Source: Eustoma russellianum (Eukaryota; Streptophyta; Magnoliopsida; Gentianales; Gentianaceae). Taken from it: a stretch of DNA of 64,000 nucleotides. Every line of letters begins with the position of its first letter. Positions within the stretch are counted from its first letter, which is position 1. Below are positions 24,989 to 36,125 of the stretch, one piece after another. The stretch is from positions 9,738,244-9,802,243 of the forward strand of contig AP025065.1 of the NCBI GenBank assembly GCA_036186865.1, given 5' to 3'. Both the position numbers and the translations under genes were made by a program. Under the pieces are notes generated by a model. The model was not told the DNA's origin. It saw nothing but the letters and a program-made list of their open reading frames with translations, and did no database searches.

Positions 24989-25346
24989 GGTAAGATATAA
25001 GTGATGGCTAACAATATTTTCATGACATTCTCAATAATTAAAGTTATGGAATTGGATGAGAAAAAATCAATAAATAGTAAATGACTACCAGAAAAATATA
25101 AGAAAAATATGTTTAAATAAATAAAAATAATACAAATAAACTGGAGGTATTCCTACAAGTATATATGCACGTGTATGGACGCGGATATATATATGAGTAT
25201 GAATACACTTTAATAAAATGGAGGTATAAATGTAAGTATATATGCATGTGTATGGGCGCGGGTATATATAGGAGCATGGATGCACCGGATTATGGATTAT
25301 GTGTGTGGAGCGATCATGGCACGTGTATTGTATTGCATCCCTTCGG

Positions 25347-25710
25347 GACGCTGACTCCACATTACGGAACGATGTGCACTGACTCCACGTTACGGAGCGA
25401 TGTACGCTGACTCCACGTTACGGAGCGATGTACACTGACTCCACGTTACGGAGCGACGTGCGCTGACTCCATGTTATCGAGCGATGTATGCTGACTCCAT
25501 GTGACAGAGCGATGTGCGCTGACTCCACATTACAGAGCGATGTACGCGAACTCTACGTTACGAAGCGATGTACGCTGACTCCACGTTACGGAGCAATGTG
25601 CGTTGACTCCATGTAACGGAGCGATATGCGCTGACTCCACGTCACAGAGCGATATGCGCTGACTCCACGTTACGGAGCGATGTCCGCTGACTCTACGTTA
25701 CGGAGCGATG
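25347..25710 (+). repeat. 28-bp minisatellite in LTR copy 2 (13 units)
   Basis: Unit GCTGACTCCACGTTACGG plus AGCGATGTAC, 13 copies counted by eye, ending GAGCGATGAGTAGG. The sister LTR has 12. Confidence 0.9.
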
Positions 25711-26118
25711 AGTAGGACCTAGGTCATGCATAGCATATCATGGAAAAAAAGAACATATTGTGTGGGATAGTGATGTTGTTGCGTATGACACGATAGTGAG
25801 AAGGAACATGCATCATGAAGTTGTGCACTTCATTCGATTGAACAAGTGGATGTGTATTTTATGTCTAGTTATTGTCGTTCTTTATTTCTTTATATATTTG
25901 TGGTTATTTTCCTTGCGTGCTTATGCATTTTGTAAGTATAGTTCCTTTCTGGGATTAGACGGATAACCTACGGGTGATTTCTCAATCACTCACCCCTTAC
26001 TTATCCTTCCACAGGTGAGTCCGAGTTCGAATATATTTTCGTAGAGGACGAGTCTGACTGTGCAAGCTAGGGCGAGTGAGCTTGGATATATTTCTGTTGG
26101 GACATGACTTTATGGTTT

Positions 26119-26468
26119 CTGGATGCTTCTCCGTAGCAACAACATGAGACCTGGTACCATTAGGGCAACTGAAGCGGGTTCATGCCTCTACTTTGACAGT
26201 AGTGTCGGAACTTGACTGGGTATAATTTGAGATCGTAGCTACGAAGGAATGATTTATTGTAGAATGATAGAAACTAAGTAACGATTTATAAGCATTATGA
26301 TCAGTAGAGTTTAATAAAGAATATTGTTTAGAGAAGTTCATGGTTCTGATTAAGATGTCGAAATTTAGAGTCATCAAAATAGGCCGAAGACATTAGCCCT
26401 ATTAGAGATATTGATTGACAGTGATAAGCAAGTATTACTAAAATAAGTATAGTAGAATGACAAATTAT
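26119..26468 (+). repeat. Internal-region fragment embedded in LTR copy 2
   Basis: The sister LTR reads straight through (ATGGTTTCT then TTATTTCGCTTTT near 31680). Here about 350 bases intervene that match the element's internal region at 27655-27930 (CTGAAGCGG, GTAGAATGATAGAAACTAA, TAGAGATATTGAT). Confidence 0.7.
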
Positions 26469-26711
26469 TTCGCTTTTATCAGACTTTTAGTGTTCTATCT
26501 GGTTTGTTGGGTTTCGTCAGCCCTAAATTTGGTTTATCCTTACATTGAGATTATTTATGACTTGAATTTGAATTTTTAATTATCGTTTCTGTGAAAAATT
26601 TCTACGTTATTTCTAACATGTAAGAAGTTTGAACGACGCCTTGTATTCTCCTTAGCGAGATACAACGGGTGCACTGTTCCCGATGCAAGGGTACGAGAGC
26701 GGGGCGCTACA

Positions 26712-29670
26712 GGTGGTATAGAGCCAAGGCTCTAGATCGGTCTCGGAAACGAAAGATTAACTAGATCACTTAGACTTAAGCTACGATCTTTTTCATAAAA
26801 TGACAATTTTACCCCTAATAAATAAAGTAGACTTAAGAGATGATCGTAGACTTAAGTTATAATCGGGTTAAGAGAAGTGTGAGCGTTCTTTCGTTTTCTT
26901 TATTTAATTACTGTTTTACCCCTGAACCTTTGCATGCAACCCCTAAGTGGTTAGAAATTCCAAAAATACCCCCTAACTTAGTCTGTATTTAAATAAATAT
27001 ATTTTCAAATATTCTCAATTCCAAAAAAAATGCCAGCAAGGTGTGAAAAAGCCGGTAATAGAGGATATAGTGGTGAAAACCACTAGAATCAGGGAATTAT
27101 CCCCAAGCACTTGCAGATGCCATGGTCATCATGACCAAATAACTAGGAAAGCAGCAGCAGCTGTTGAATCAGCCGATACCGCTGATCACTTGGACTCAAT
27201 ATTGGGATGAGTTCAAGAGGTACTACATGTCAATAGTGCGATCTTCTGAGCGTGGCTCCAGATCCACGACGGAAACATAGATTTAAGCTATGATCTTAGA
27301 GATTAGGTTATGATTTTGCCCCTAAGTCACAATCTTAGACATAAGTGATTATCTGAACATAAACGATGATCTTGAACATAAGTACTGATCTCAATTAGAA
27401 GTAATGAACCAGAACATAAGTTACAGTCTTAGATGTAAGTGACAATTTTGATTAAGAATTGATCTAAACATTAGAGTCGAGCTTAGACATAAGTATTGAT
27501 TGTAGTCATAAGCGGGGATTATATACTAAGCATGATTTTAGAAATAAGACATGGTCTTAGACTTAAGAAATGATGATAGTAAGAACGACCCTAGAAATAA
27601 GTTATGACTCTAGATTTAAGGGGACGATTGGTTAAGGAGCACGTATACGTATACTTAGGGTAACTGAAGCGGTCATGCCACTACCTTGCCAGTGGTGTCA
27701 GAACACGACTAGATCTAAGCTGAGATCATAGCTACTAAGGAAGGATTTATAGTAGAATGATAGAAACTAAACAACTAGTTATGAGTATTATAATCAATAG
27801 AGTTTAGTGAAGGATATTGTTCGAAGGAAATTATAGTCTAGGGTTAAGATGTTGAATATAGTCAAAATAGGTCGAAGATATTAACTTTAGAGGTATTGAT
27901 CGATAGCGATATGAAAGAATTGACTATAGTAAGTGTCTTGGAAGGATAAACTATCACAGAATCTTTAGTTAAGTGTTGATGTATAGAAACACTGAGTTAT
28001 TTGGTTTGAATCTAATAGGCTGAATTGAAATAGAGTAAGCATGAACAAGTAATGATGGCTTTTCATATGGGATGTAACTAGGTTCAAATTAGGGTCGAAA
28101 TAACCAAGTAAAGAATTACGGTGGATCAGTATGGCGCGCGGAAGCATGGTGAGTTAGAATACCTTAAGCCGATCAATATTTAGCGTGCCATGCTAGAATT
28201 GGATAATTTAAGTTAGAGATTTTATTACGAGTAGACAAACGTTTGGCATAGAAGAACCTGAACATAATAGACCTTGATCAAAAAAGAAAGAGGATGATTT
28301 ATAGTATTATACGAAATATTGGACTAATATACTTTCTAAGCAGATAAATATTTTATATAAGCATGTACACCAAAATATGCCTATATTTCACAGCTATTTC
28401 AAAAAAAAATGTTTTCGAAAATACCTTGTTGAGTCTCATTTTTGTATATTATACTAAACTTCACAAGGCTGAATTATTTTATGTATTTGTATACCATCAT
28501 AGAAAAAAAACATTTTGACGACCTTAAAAAGAGAAAAACTTTTAAAATATTGATGTTCTTGCAAAAACGATTTGTTTATATATATATATATTCTTGCGCA
28601 ATAGTTCAAATTTTCGTTTTTGTTGCATCTATTTATAGTCAAAATTAATTTAATTTGACGACTATCGATATCACAAGCAGTCCGTTAAAATGTTTTCAAT
28701 CTTATTTATCCACTTGCCATGAATTACTTAACTTTTGTGAAGCCAAAAAGAATATCTTTCAAAATATATACCTTTTCTTGAAAACGAAAGGTACCGTATT
28801 CAACTCGTTTCATAAAACTTTACATTATTAAGTTTTCAACTGTTTGATGCAATTTTACCAAAATGCCTTGCGACGAGTTATATCATCGTTTTTAAAATGG
28901 TCATTTAAGATATCACGTTGTGAAAACAAATCTATGATACTTTGGGTTTTGTGTTTACAAAAAAAAATTAGAAGGTTTAAAATTTTAAATAGGTAAAGCT
29001 ATACTCCAAATTATAGCTACGTAAACTACTTTTCTTTTAACTTGAAGAAAAATATGTCCATATACAATTTCGTATACTCGGCTGCTGACGATATCTCTGA
29101 GAAATTAAGAGCATGATCATAGAGCTAGTTTGTAAGTATACAAGAACTGATTTTGAAGACTTGGTATGTTAAGGAAGGGTAAGGGATACCATATTGGGAT
29201 ACACAACGGATGTTAGTATGGTTAATTATCTAGGGGATGAATCATATGTGATAAGTTTAAGAACCTGATACTATAGATTGTGATAAGTTGAATGATACAC
29301 ATCAAGTGGTATAAATGGAAGTTTGTAAGTACTAATTATAGAAAAGTAAGGATTGAACCCTATAAGGACTAGATCATCTTGTGAAATGCTAGTGATGACT
29401 AAATTAAATCATACTAGAGTAAAATGTATTCTGAAAAATACATACAGCTTCAAGGATGGGTCTTGTGAACTAGGTGTTAAGTTAAAGATTGTAGTACACC
29501 TAAGAACTGATTTTAGAGGGTTGCTCATGATAGCAAATATAAGTACGATATAGACCGACGATTAAGTTATGAAGTCAGTATAGTGACGATACCCTTAAGG
29601 TTGATTTGAGAACTAAAGAAAGAATAGGTTACAATCTATTAGGCAGAGGATAGTTCAAGAATAGGTTTTT
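26712..29670 (+). mobile_element. Internal region of the second-family element
   Basis: Starts at the damaged primer site and carries TCTTAGACTTAAG-type leader words (26760-26880). A short gag-like remnant (27030-27235) follows, then more degenerate leader words (27270-27610). About 2 kb of non-coding DNA homologous to 17345-19200 completes it. The expected polypurine tract and LTR start are missing because of a deletion near 29640-29670. No pol sequence is visible, so it resembles a non-autonomous large-retrotransposon derivative. Confidence 0.65.
27030..27235 (+). pseudogene. gag remnant
   Basis: Opens ATGCCAGCAAGG and later reads LITWTQYWDEFKRYYMS. This resembles the W..F...Y block at the centre of Ty3/gypsy gag domains. 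The frame changes within 100 bases and stops follow; nothing of the zinc knuckle remains. The assignment rests on that one block. Confidence 0.45.
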
Positions 29671-31929
29671 TGGTCACTCCAGCCGAGGCATAGTAGGGAG
29701 AAAGAGAAAGAGAGGAACGCATAGGAACTAAATTCGCCAAAACGGTAGGTTACCTTCTCCTCTTCTCGGATTGCCCACACCTCGTGTGTAAATCATACTT
29801 GCTTTGATCTTAATTTGTTTTTTTTATTTACATTTTGCCTATATGTATGAATACATGCTCTTGACGTTGTATGATCGAGTATATATATGTGTGCGAAGGG
29901 TGTTGATCATACGTGTTGAAATAAATTTAAAGGGTTGAACCTTTAGCGATTAGGAGAAAAATTGCATGAATAGCCTTAGAAATAGGTCAACTAGCCCGAA
30001 AATTAGGTCGGAATTAAACTGGAAATCGAAAACTAGGTCTAGTCAGCGGTGCGTCGCAAAATGCGTGTGTTTCAGGTGTGGCGCGTGGGGCCCACGCGCG
30101 CCCCTGACGGCGCGTCCCGAACACGTGCTGACATGTCCAGCGCCGTTGGATGTATCGCATTATAATGAGTCAAATGCAACTGGTTTGAGGTCAATCGGAG
30201 TTAAAACGAAGAAGTTATGAATTTTAGAATAAAATTAGGATTTAATAATTAAGTAAATAAAAAAAGGGAACTGGACCAGCACTAGGCGGGCCGCAGGCGT
30301 GCAGGCTTGGTCTGGCGCTGCTGGACTGGGCCGAAACACTAGAATAAGAAAATTAATTAAATTAAATTCTGAAAATAGATAAATAGTAAATAACTAATTA
30401 AAATTAGTTTAAAATTCCAGAAGATTATAATTAAATTCCATAAAATATAAAATGCTAAAAATAAATTATTTTCACCAAATTTTTTAAGTTGTATTAATTT
30501 AATCAATTAGAATAATTAGGTAACAAATATGAAATAAATAGGGAAAATAAGGAAAAATAGTATAAAGTCACGGAAAAATTAATAGAAGCTAGGTAAGATA
30601 TAAGTGATGGATAACAATATTTTCATGACATATCAATAATTAAAGTGATGGAATGGGATGAGAAAAAAAAATCGATAAATAGTAAATAACTACCGACAAA
30701 TATATTTAAATAAATAAAAATAATACAAATTAAATGAGGGTATTCAAAAGTATATATGCACATCTATGGGTGATATATATATGAGTATGAATACACTGTA
30801 ATAAAACTGGGGTATACATGTAAGTATATATGCACGTGTATGGGCGCGGGTATATATAGGAGCATGGATGCGCCGGATTATGGATTATGTGTGTGGAGCA
30901 ATCATGGCACGTGCATTGCATTGCATACCTTCGGGGCGCTACCTCCACGTTACGGAGCGATTTACGCTGACTCCTCATTACGGAGCGATTTGCGCTGACT
31001 CCACGTTAGGGAGCGATGTACGCTGACTCCACGTCACGGAGCAATGTGTGCTGACTCCACATCACAAAGCGATGTACGCTGACTCCACATCACGGAGCGA
31101 TGTATGCTGATTCCACATCACGGAACGATGTACGCTGACTCCACATTACGGAGCGATGTGCGCTGACTCCACGTTACGGAGCGATGTACGCTGACTCCAT
31201 GTTACGGAGCGATGTACGCTGACTCCATGTTACGGAGCGATGTACGCTGACTCCACGTTACGGAGCAATGAGTAGGACCGGGTCATGCATCGCATATCAT
31301 GGAAAAAAGAACATATTGTGTGGGATAGTGATGTTGTTGCGTATGACACGATAGTGAGAAGGAACATGCATCATGAAGTTGCGCACTGCATTCGATTGAA
31401 CAAGTGGATGTGTATTTTATGTCTGGTTATTGTCATTCTTTATTTCTTTATATATTTGTGGTTATTTTCCTTGCGTGCTTATGCATTTTGTAAGTATAGT
31501 TCCTTTCTGGGATTAGACGGATAACCTACGGGTGATTTCTCAATCACTCACCCCTTACTTATCCTTCCACAGGTGAGTCCGAGTTCGAATATATTTTCGT
31601 AGAGGACGAGTCTGACTGTGCAAGATAGGGCGAGTGAGCTTGGATATATTTCTGTTGGGACATGACTTTATGGTTTCTATATTTATTTCGCTTTTATCAG
31701 ACTTTTAGTGTTCTATCTAGTTTGTTGGGTTTCGTCAGCCCTAAATTTGGTTTATCCTTACATTGAGATTATTTATGACTTGAATTTGAATTTTTAATTA
31801 TCGTTTCCGCAAAAAATTTCTACATTATTTCTGACGTGTAAGAAGTTTGAACGAAGCCTTGTATTCTCCTTAGCAAGATACGGCGGGTGCACTATTTCCG
31901 ATGCTAGGGTACGGGAGCGGGGCGCTACA
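29671..31929 (+). repeat. LTR copy 3 of the second family (3' LTR)
   Basis: Direct repeat of 23877-26711 without its two insertions; ends GGGGCGCTACA at 31929. It contains a 12-unit copy of the 28-bp minisatellite (30945-31272) and the TCACTCACCCC...CCACAGGTGAG block near 31545-31575. No matching target duplication is evident around 23877 and 31929. Confidence 0.7.
30945..31272 (+). repeat. 28-bp minisatellite in LTR copy 3 (12 units)
   Basis: Same unit as 25347-25710 (CTCCACGTTACGGAGCGATG), 12 copies by eye. Confidence 0.9.
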
Positions 31930-32615
31930 CTTCAATTCAATGTTGCGAGTTGTCTACATCAAAGTTGAAGTTTTCGCTCATCAAATCGCTTCCGCTCATC
32001 AAACTATAGGGAAAGGCACCCTTTCTCTAATCATATTCTTTGAATTATTGTAAAATGATTGAGTATATAAGGAAATAGATTTGTAGATGTTAAAAGAACT
32101 TCTTACTTACACATCTTACCGCCGGTGTGGCACGATAAAAAGAACGACTTGCTTCCGAGCTTTTTGGACTTTACGGCGTTAGGGTTTTTGAAACAGGCAT
32201 TTAAATTGACGTCTTATCTTACCGCATTTCTGCTTGTATTCATCTTACTTTCAACCTCCTAACACAATACTTCCCGTTAATTATGCGTCATTTTTTAGTT
32301 GTACCTTGACATGTACGTATCCAACAATCTTTTGTATTCGTATCAAAACTTCATTCAGAGTCCATTCCTATCATGTCCTTATGTGAAAACCACCACGTGT
32401 ATAACGATCATACGTATGCATGTCACCGGTTGATATGGACGGATGTGGAACATTGCCAATTATGAATTGCCACCTTTATCTTAATGAGTGGTTGTTCTCA
32501 AAAGAAGACAATTGTTTGCCAACAACCCACGTGGACATTACCAATCACATTCAATTATTGATGGGAGACAATTCTCAGCATTTAGATGAAAAAACCAAAT
32601 TATGCCTATGTGGCC
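31930..32615. other. Intergenic, nothing recognised
   Basis: Unique-looking AT-rich DNA between the LTR and a SINE. A 66-codon frame at 32420 has no recognisable motif. Confidence 0.5.
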
Positions 32616-32830
32616 CCTAGGATAGGCTAGTGCTTGGGTTGTAGATTGGTACAAAGAGGTCACGAGTTCGAATCTAAATACACGTTTAATGTGGGTGTTC
32701 CTCTGCTGCTAGGCCAAAGCCCGGGTTTGGGAGGGCACATTATGTAGGTAACTGCGTAAGATCTCATCAAATCTAGTAAGGCGCAAGGCTCCTGATTTAC
32801 ATTCTCCATACAGGTCTTGAGACTAGGACA
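32616..32830 (+). repeat. tRNA-like SINE, copy 1
   Basis: The head has a B-box-like GAGTTCGAATC (32664-32674). The body matches 34835-35060: CTGCTGCTAGGCCAAAG, GTAGGTMACTGYGTAAG, CTCCTGATTTACATTCTCC. The ends are approximate. Confidence 0.6.
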
Positions 32831-32990
32831 GTATGAGCTCTTTGGTTTAGGGTTCAACTTTTTGTCACAAATTACGCCTGTGTGTACTGTGTGAAAATAT
32901 GTGTACAGCTCAACATGCATCAGTTCCACAGGTTCATAAAGAAACCTTTTTTCTTTAAGTCCATGCAATAAATAAGAAACATTTTTTACA

Positions 32991-34684
32991 GAGAAAATCT
33001 CACTTATTAGTCTAAGGTTTGGCCCATTATTCAGTTAGCAGCCTAACGTTGATGAAACTCACTTAACAACTCTTTTGCCGAAATGTCTCACTTGTAGCCA
33101 GGTGACCGTTGACCAACCATTGACCAGCCGTTGACTTTCTCAGACCAACCAGAAGTTGACACGTGGCACCCTTTTTTTTAATTAAAAAAATAAAATTGTA
33201 TTTTTGAATAAATTGATTTAAAATAAATTTAAAAATTCTAAAAATTTGCAAAAATTAATTAAAAAATATTTTAAAAATCAAAAAATTAGGAAAAAAGATA
33301 AAAAAATAAAAAATTACCCTTAAACTCCAGCACCCGCGCACCTACCCCCCACGCCACACCACTCCCCACCCCCACCCCCACCCCCACCCCCGCGCCAAAA
33401 AAAAATTTTAAATTTTTTTTTCTTACTCACTCATAATGCTCCGACCACCCGGTCCACCCCCGCGTCCCCTCCCCCACCCCCTTCTCTTGCGAATTTTTTT
33501 TTTTCAAATTTTTTTTAACTCACACATAACGTCCCAACCACCCCCGCGTTCCCTCCCCCACCCCCGCGCACACCCCAACCCGCGTTTCTGTTTCTTCAGG
33601 GAACTAATAGAGTTAAAATCACTGGGTTTCTGGCCATTGAAACTTATAAACTACCTCATTACCCTGGTTTGAAATGAGAATTGAAATACCTTTGCAATTA
33701 GTGTCAAGTCTTTGTCATCATCCGTACCCAGTATATCCCAACGACAGCAAAAGCTGTCGTTAGGGTCTGGGGAGGGTAAATGGTAGGCAGACAATACCTC
33801 TATCCAAAAAAATTTTAAAATCACCGGGGGATGGTCGGAGCTTTGTGTGTGATTTGAAAAAATTTTAAATTTTTTTTTGGGTGTACGCGGGGGTGGGGGA
33901 GGGGACGCGGGGGGTGGTTGGGACGTTATGTGTGAGTTAGAAAAAATTTTAAAAAAAATCACGAGAGGAGGGGGTGGGGGAGGGGACGCGGGGGTGGTCG
34001 GAGCGTTATGAGTAAGTTAGAGAAAAAATTTAAAAAATTTTTTGGCCCGGGGGGTGCGGGGGGGTGGTGTGGCGTGGGGGGTAGGAGCTTTGTGGGTGAG
34101 TTAAAAAAATTTTAAAATTTTTTTGGGGTGTGCGCGGGGGTGGTTGGGACGTTATGTGTGAGTTAGAAAAAATTTAAAAAAAATTCGTGAGAGGAGGGGG
34201 TGGGGGAAGGACGCGGGGGTGGACCGGATGGTCGGAGCATTATGAGTGAGTAAAAAAAAATTTAAAAATTTTTTTGGCGCGGGGTGGGGGGGTTTGGGGT
34301 TGGGAGGTGGGGGGTGGTGTGGCGTGGGGTAGGTGGGGGGTGCTGGGGTGTTAAGGGTAATTTTTTATTTTTTATCTTTTTTCCTAATTTTTTGATTTTT
34401 AAAATATTTTTTAAATAATTTTTACAATTTTTTAGAATTTTTAAATTTATTTTAAATCAATTTATTCAAAAATACAATTTTATTTTTTAATTAAAAAAAA
34501 AGGTGCCACGTGTCAACTTCTGGTTGGTCTGAGAAAGTCAACGGCTGGTCAACGGTTGGTCAACGGTCACCTGGCTACAAGTGAGACATTTCGGCAAAAG
34601 AGTTGTTGTTAAGTGTGTTTCATCAACGTTAGGCTGCTAACTGAGTAATGGACCAAACCTTAGGCTAATAAGTGAGATTTTCTC
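32991..34684. mobile_element. Foldback Mutator-like element (MULE), non-autonomous, 1.7 kb
   Basis: Long terminal inverted repeats begin GAGAAAATCTCACTTATTAG and end with the complement. They extend for hundreds of bases: both arms carry the GTTGACCAAC...GTTGAC block, the CACGTGGCACC box, an AT-rich block and a C/G-rich block (33300-33590 against 33850-34360). The flanks are perfect 9-bp duplications TTTTTTACA at 32982-32990 and 34685-34693, diagnostic of Mutator-type transposition. The loop (about 33590-33810) contains a reversed SINE-tail fragment. No transposase is encoded. Confidence 0.9.
33719..33810 (-). repeat. SINE-tail fragment in the MULE loop
   Basis: CCCAGTATATCCCAACGACAG...CTGTCGTTAGGGTCTGGGGAGGG is the reverse complement of the 3' part of the repeat at 24640-24988. 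Confidence 0.65.
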
Positions 34685-34834
34685 TTTTTTACAGGAGAAA
34701 CGTTCATTTAGGCTGGGTGAAATAAAGAATCAAGATGTCGTTGCCACGTTTTCCTTCTAGTTCTTTCACAATTTCGGGCAATAAGATGCCGCGAAATTGC
34801 GTTAACTAAGTTATATAGCCACAATTCAGTTAAT

Positions 34835-35065
34835 ACTCGTGTTGAGATTTGATTCAAGAGGTCAGGAGTTCGAATCTAAATACACGCACAGTGTGGGTGT
34901 TCCACTGCTGCTAGGCCAAAGGCCTGTTTTGTAGAAAGACACCTTGTGTAGGTCACTGTGTAAGTCTTTATACAATCTAAGAATCTGTTAGGCTTCTGAT
35001 TTGCATCCTCCACAATCCTCTTTGAGGCTGAGGCGGTGAAGACCCATGGCAGAATCTTTTGCTCC
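34835..35065 (+). repeat. tRNA-like SINE, copy 2
   Basis: B-box-like GAGTTCGAATC at 34865-34875; body as in 32616-32830; ends near GGTGAAGACCCATGG. The two copies flank the MULE in the same orientation. Confidence 0.6.
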
Positions 35066-36125
35066 AAGGTTACATAGCTACAAAAGAAACCGATTAACTA
35101 ATACTTCGTCCTTTCTAGTTTTATTTTTCTGTTTTGGTAAATCCAGATTAACATCGTATCGTTTATAATTTGTATGTACTTAAATTTTATTACAATTTTC
35201 TACTTTTGTCATTACTCTATGTCCTCCACTATTATATTAATCGAAAGGGTAATTTCAAAACAATGTATTAGGTTAGTAAAAAAATAGTAAGTGAAAAACA
35301 TTTTGTGACAACATAAAATAGTATATTGAATTACGAAACATGAACGGTGCAAGTAGTGATTTGTATGAAACTGCTTAATGGTCAAAGTTAAGACATACAA
35401 CACAAAGTTATGTGTTTGAATCCGCATATGTACATGTTTCCCTTTCATATAGTCAACTCTTTATTTTAATAACGACCTACAGGAAAAAAAAAATGAAAAG
35501 CTAAAATTCCGCTCACTGCTTCTTAAAATAATAATAATAATAATAATAAAGGACACTCAGGAGGAAGCGTTACGTGTGATGCATTCTCTTTCCTTCATCG
35601 ACCGACCGATCTATAAAAATAGCATAATCAATATCAACTTCCCCCCCTATATAATTACATATGTAAAGTCATACGCTTGTCATTATAAACTCTTCAGTGT
35701 TTATGTTTCACCTTGCCTATTTTGCTTACTATGATTTCATTTTTTTCATTTTTATTCTTATTCTAAATTTAATTTCTCTCTTATCTTCTTTTCTTAGGAT
35801 AAGTTCAATGTTACACAAGTTTATATCTGTATTAATCCTTGCCACAAAGTCTCTGTGACATATATGATACAGGTTTTGTGTACACTTTTTATGAACTTCC
35901 TAATAAATGACTAGAATTAGACGTGGACATATAGTTCGGAGACGTAGAACAAAATTTTGTTTATTTGCATCAAGCTTTCGAGGGGTCCATTCAAAACTTA
36001 CCAGACTTTATCCTATTCAATTCAAAATAGAGTAAGCTAGATAAGAAAGAAGCAAGTGGAAAAGATATTGAATCTCCGTAGAACGCGAGCGTTCAGGCTT
36101 TCATATGAAAAAAAAGAGAGAAGTC
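35066..36125. other. Intergenic, nothing recognised
   Basis: AT-rich DNA with an (ATA)n run near 35525-35550. No gene-like frame and no repeat boundary that I can defend. Confidence 0.5.

Larger units (their letters stand above)
23877..26711 (+). repeat. LTR copy 2 of a second family (5' LTR), with two insertions
   Basis: Matches 29671-31929 from TGGTCACTCCAGCC through GGGGCGCTACA. It is followed by a damaged primer site TGGTATAGAGCC (26714-26725, one base short of TGGTATCAGAGC). It differs by a SINE/LINE-like insertion (about 24640-24988) and an embedded piece of internal sequence (26119-26468). It carries a 13-unit minisatellite. The true 5' end is uncertain: neither copy starts with an obvious TG preceded by a polypurine tract, so a 5' truncation is likely. 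Confidence 0.7.

Noticed and set aside
25347..25710. CRISPR-like array
   Set aside because: Units abut without spacers; a tandem minisatellite in a plant LTR.
33360..33395. C-rich CCCCCAC run as an interstitial telomere repeat
   Set aside because: Plant telomere units are CCCTAAA; this is a simple C/A run inside a MULE arm.
35390..35440. Third tRNA-like SINE head (GTGTTTGAATCC)
   Set aside because: Only a loose B-box; the SINE body seen at 32616 and 34835 is absent.
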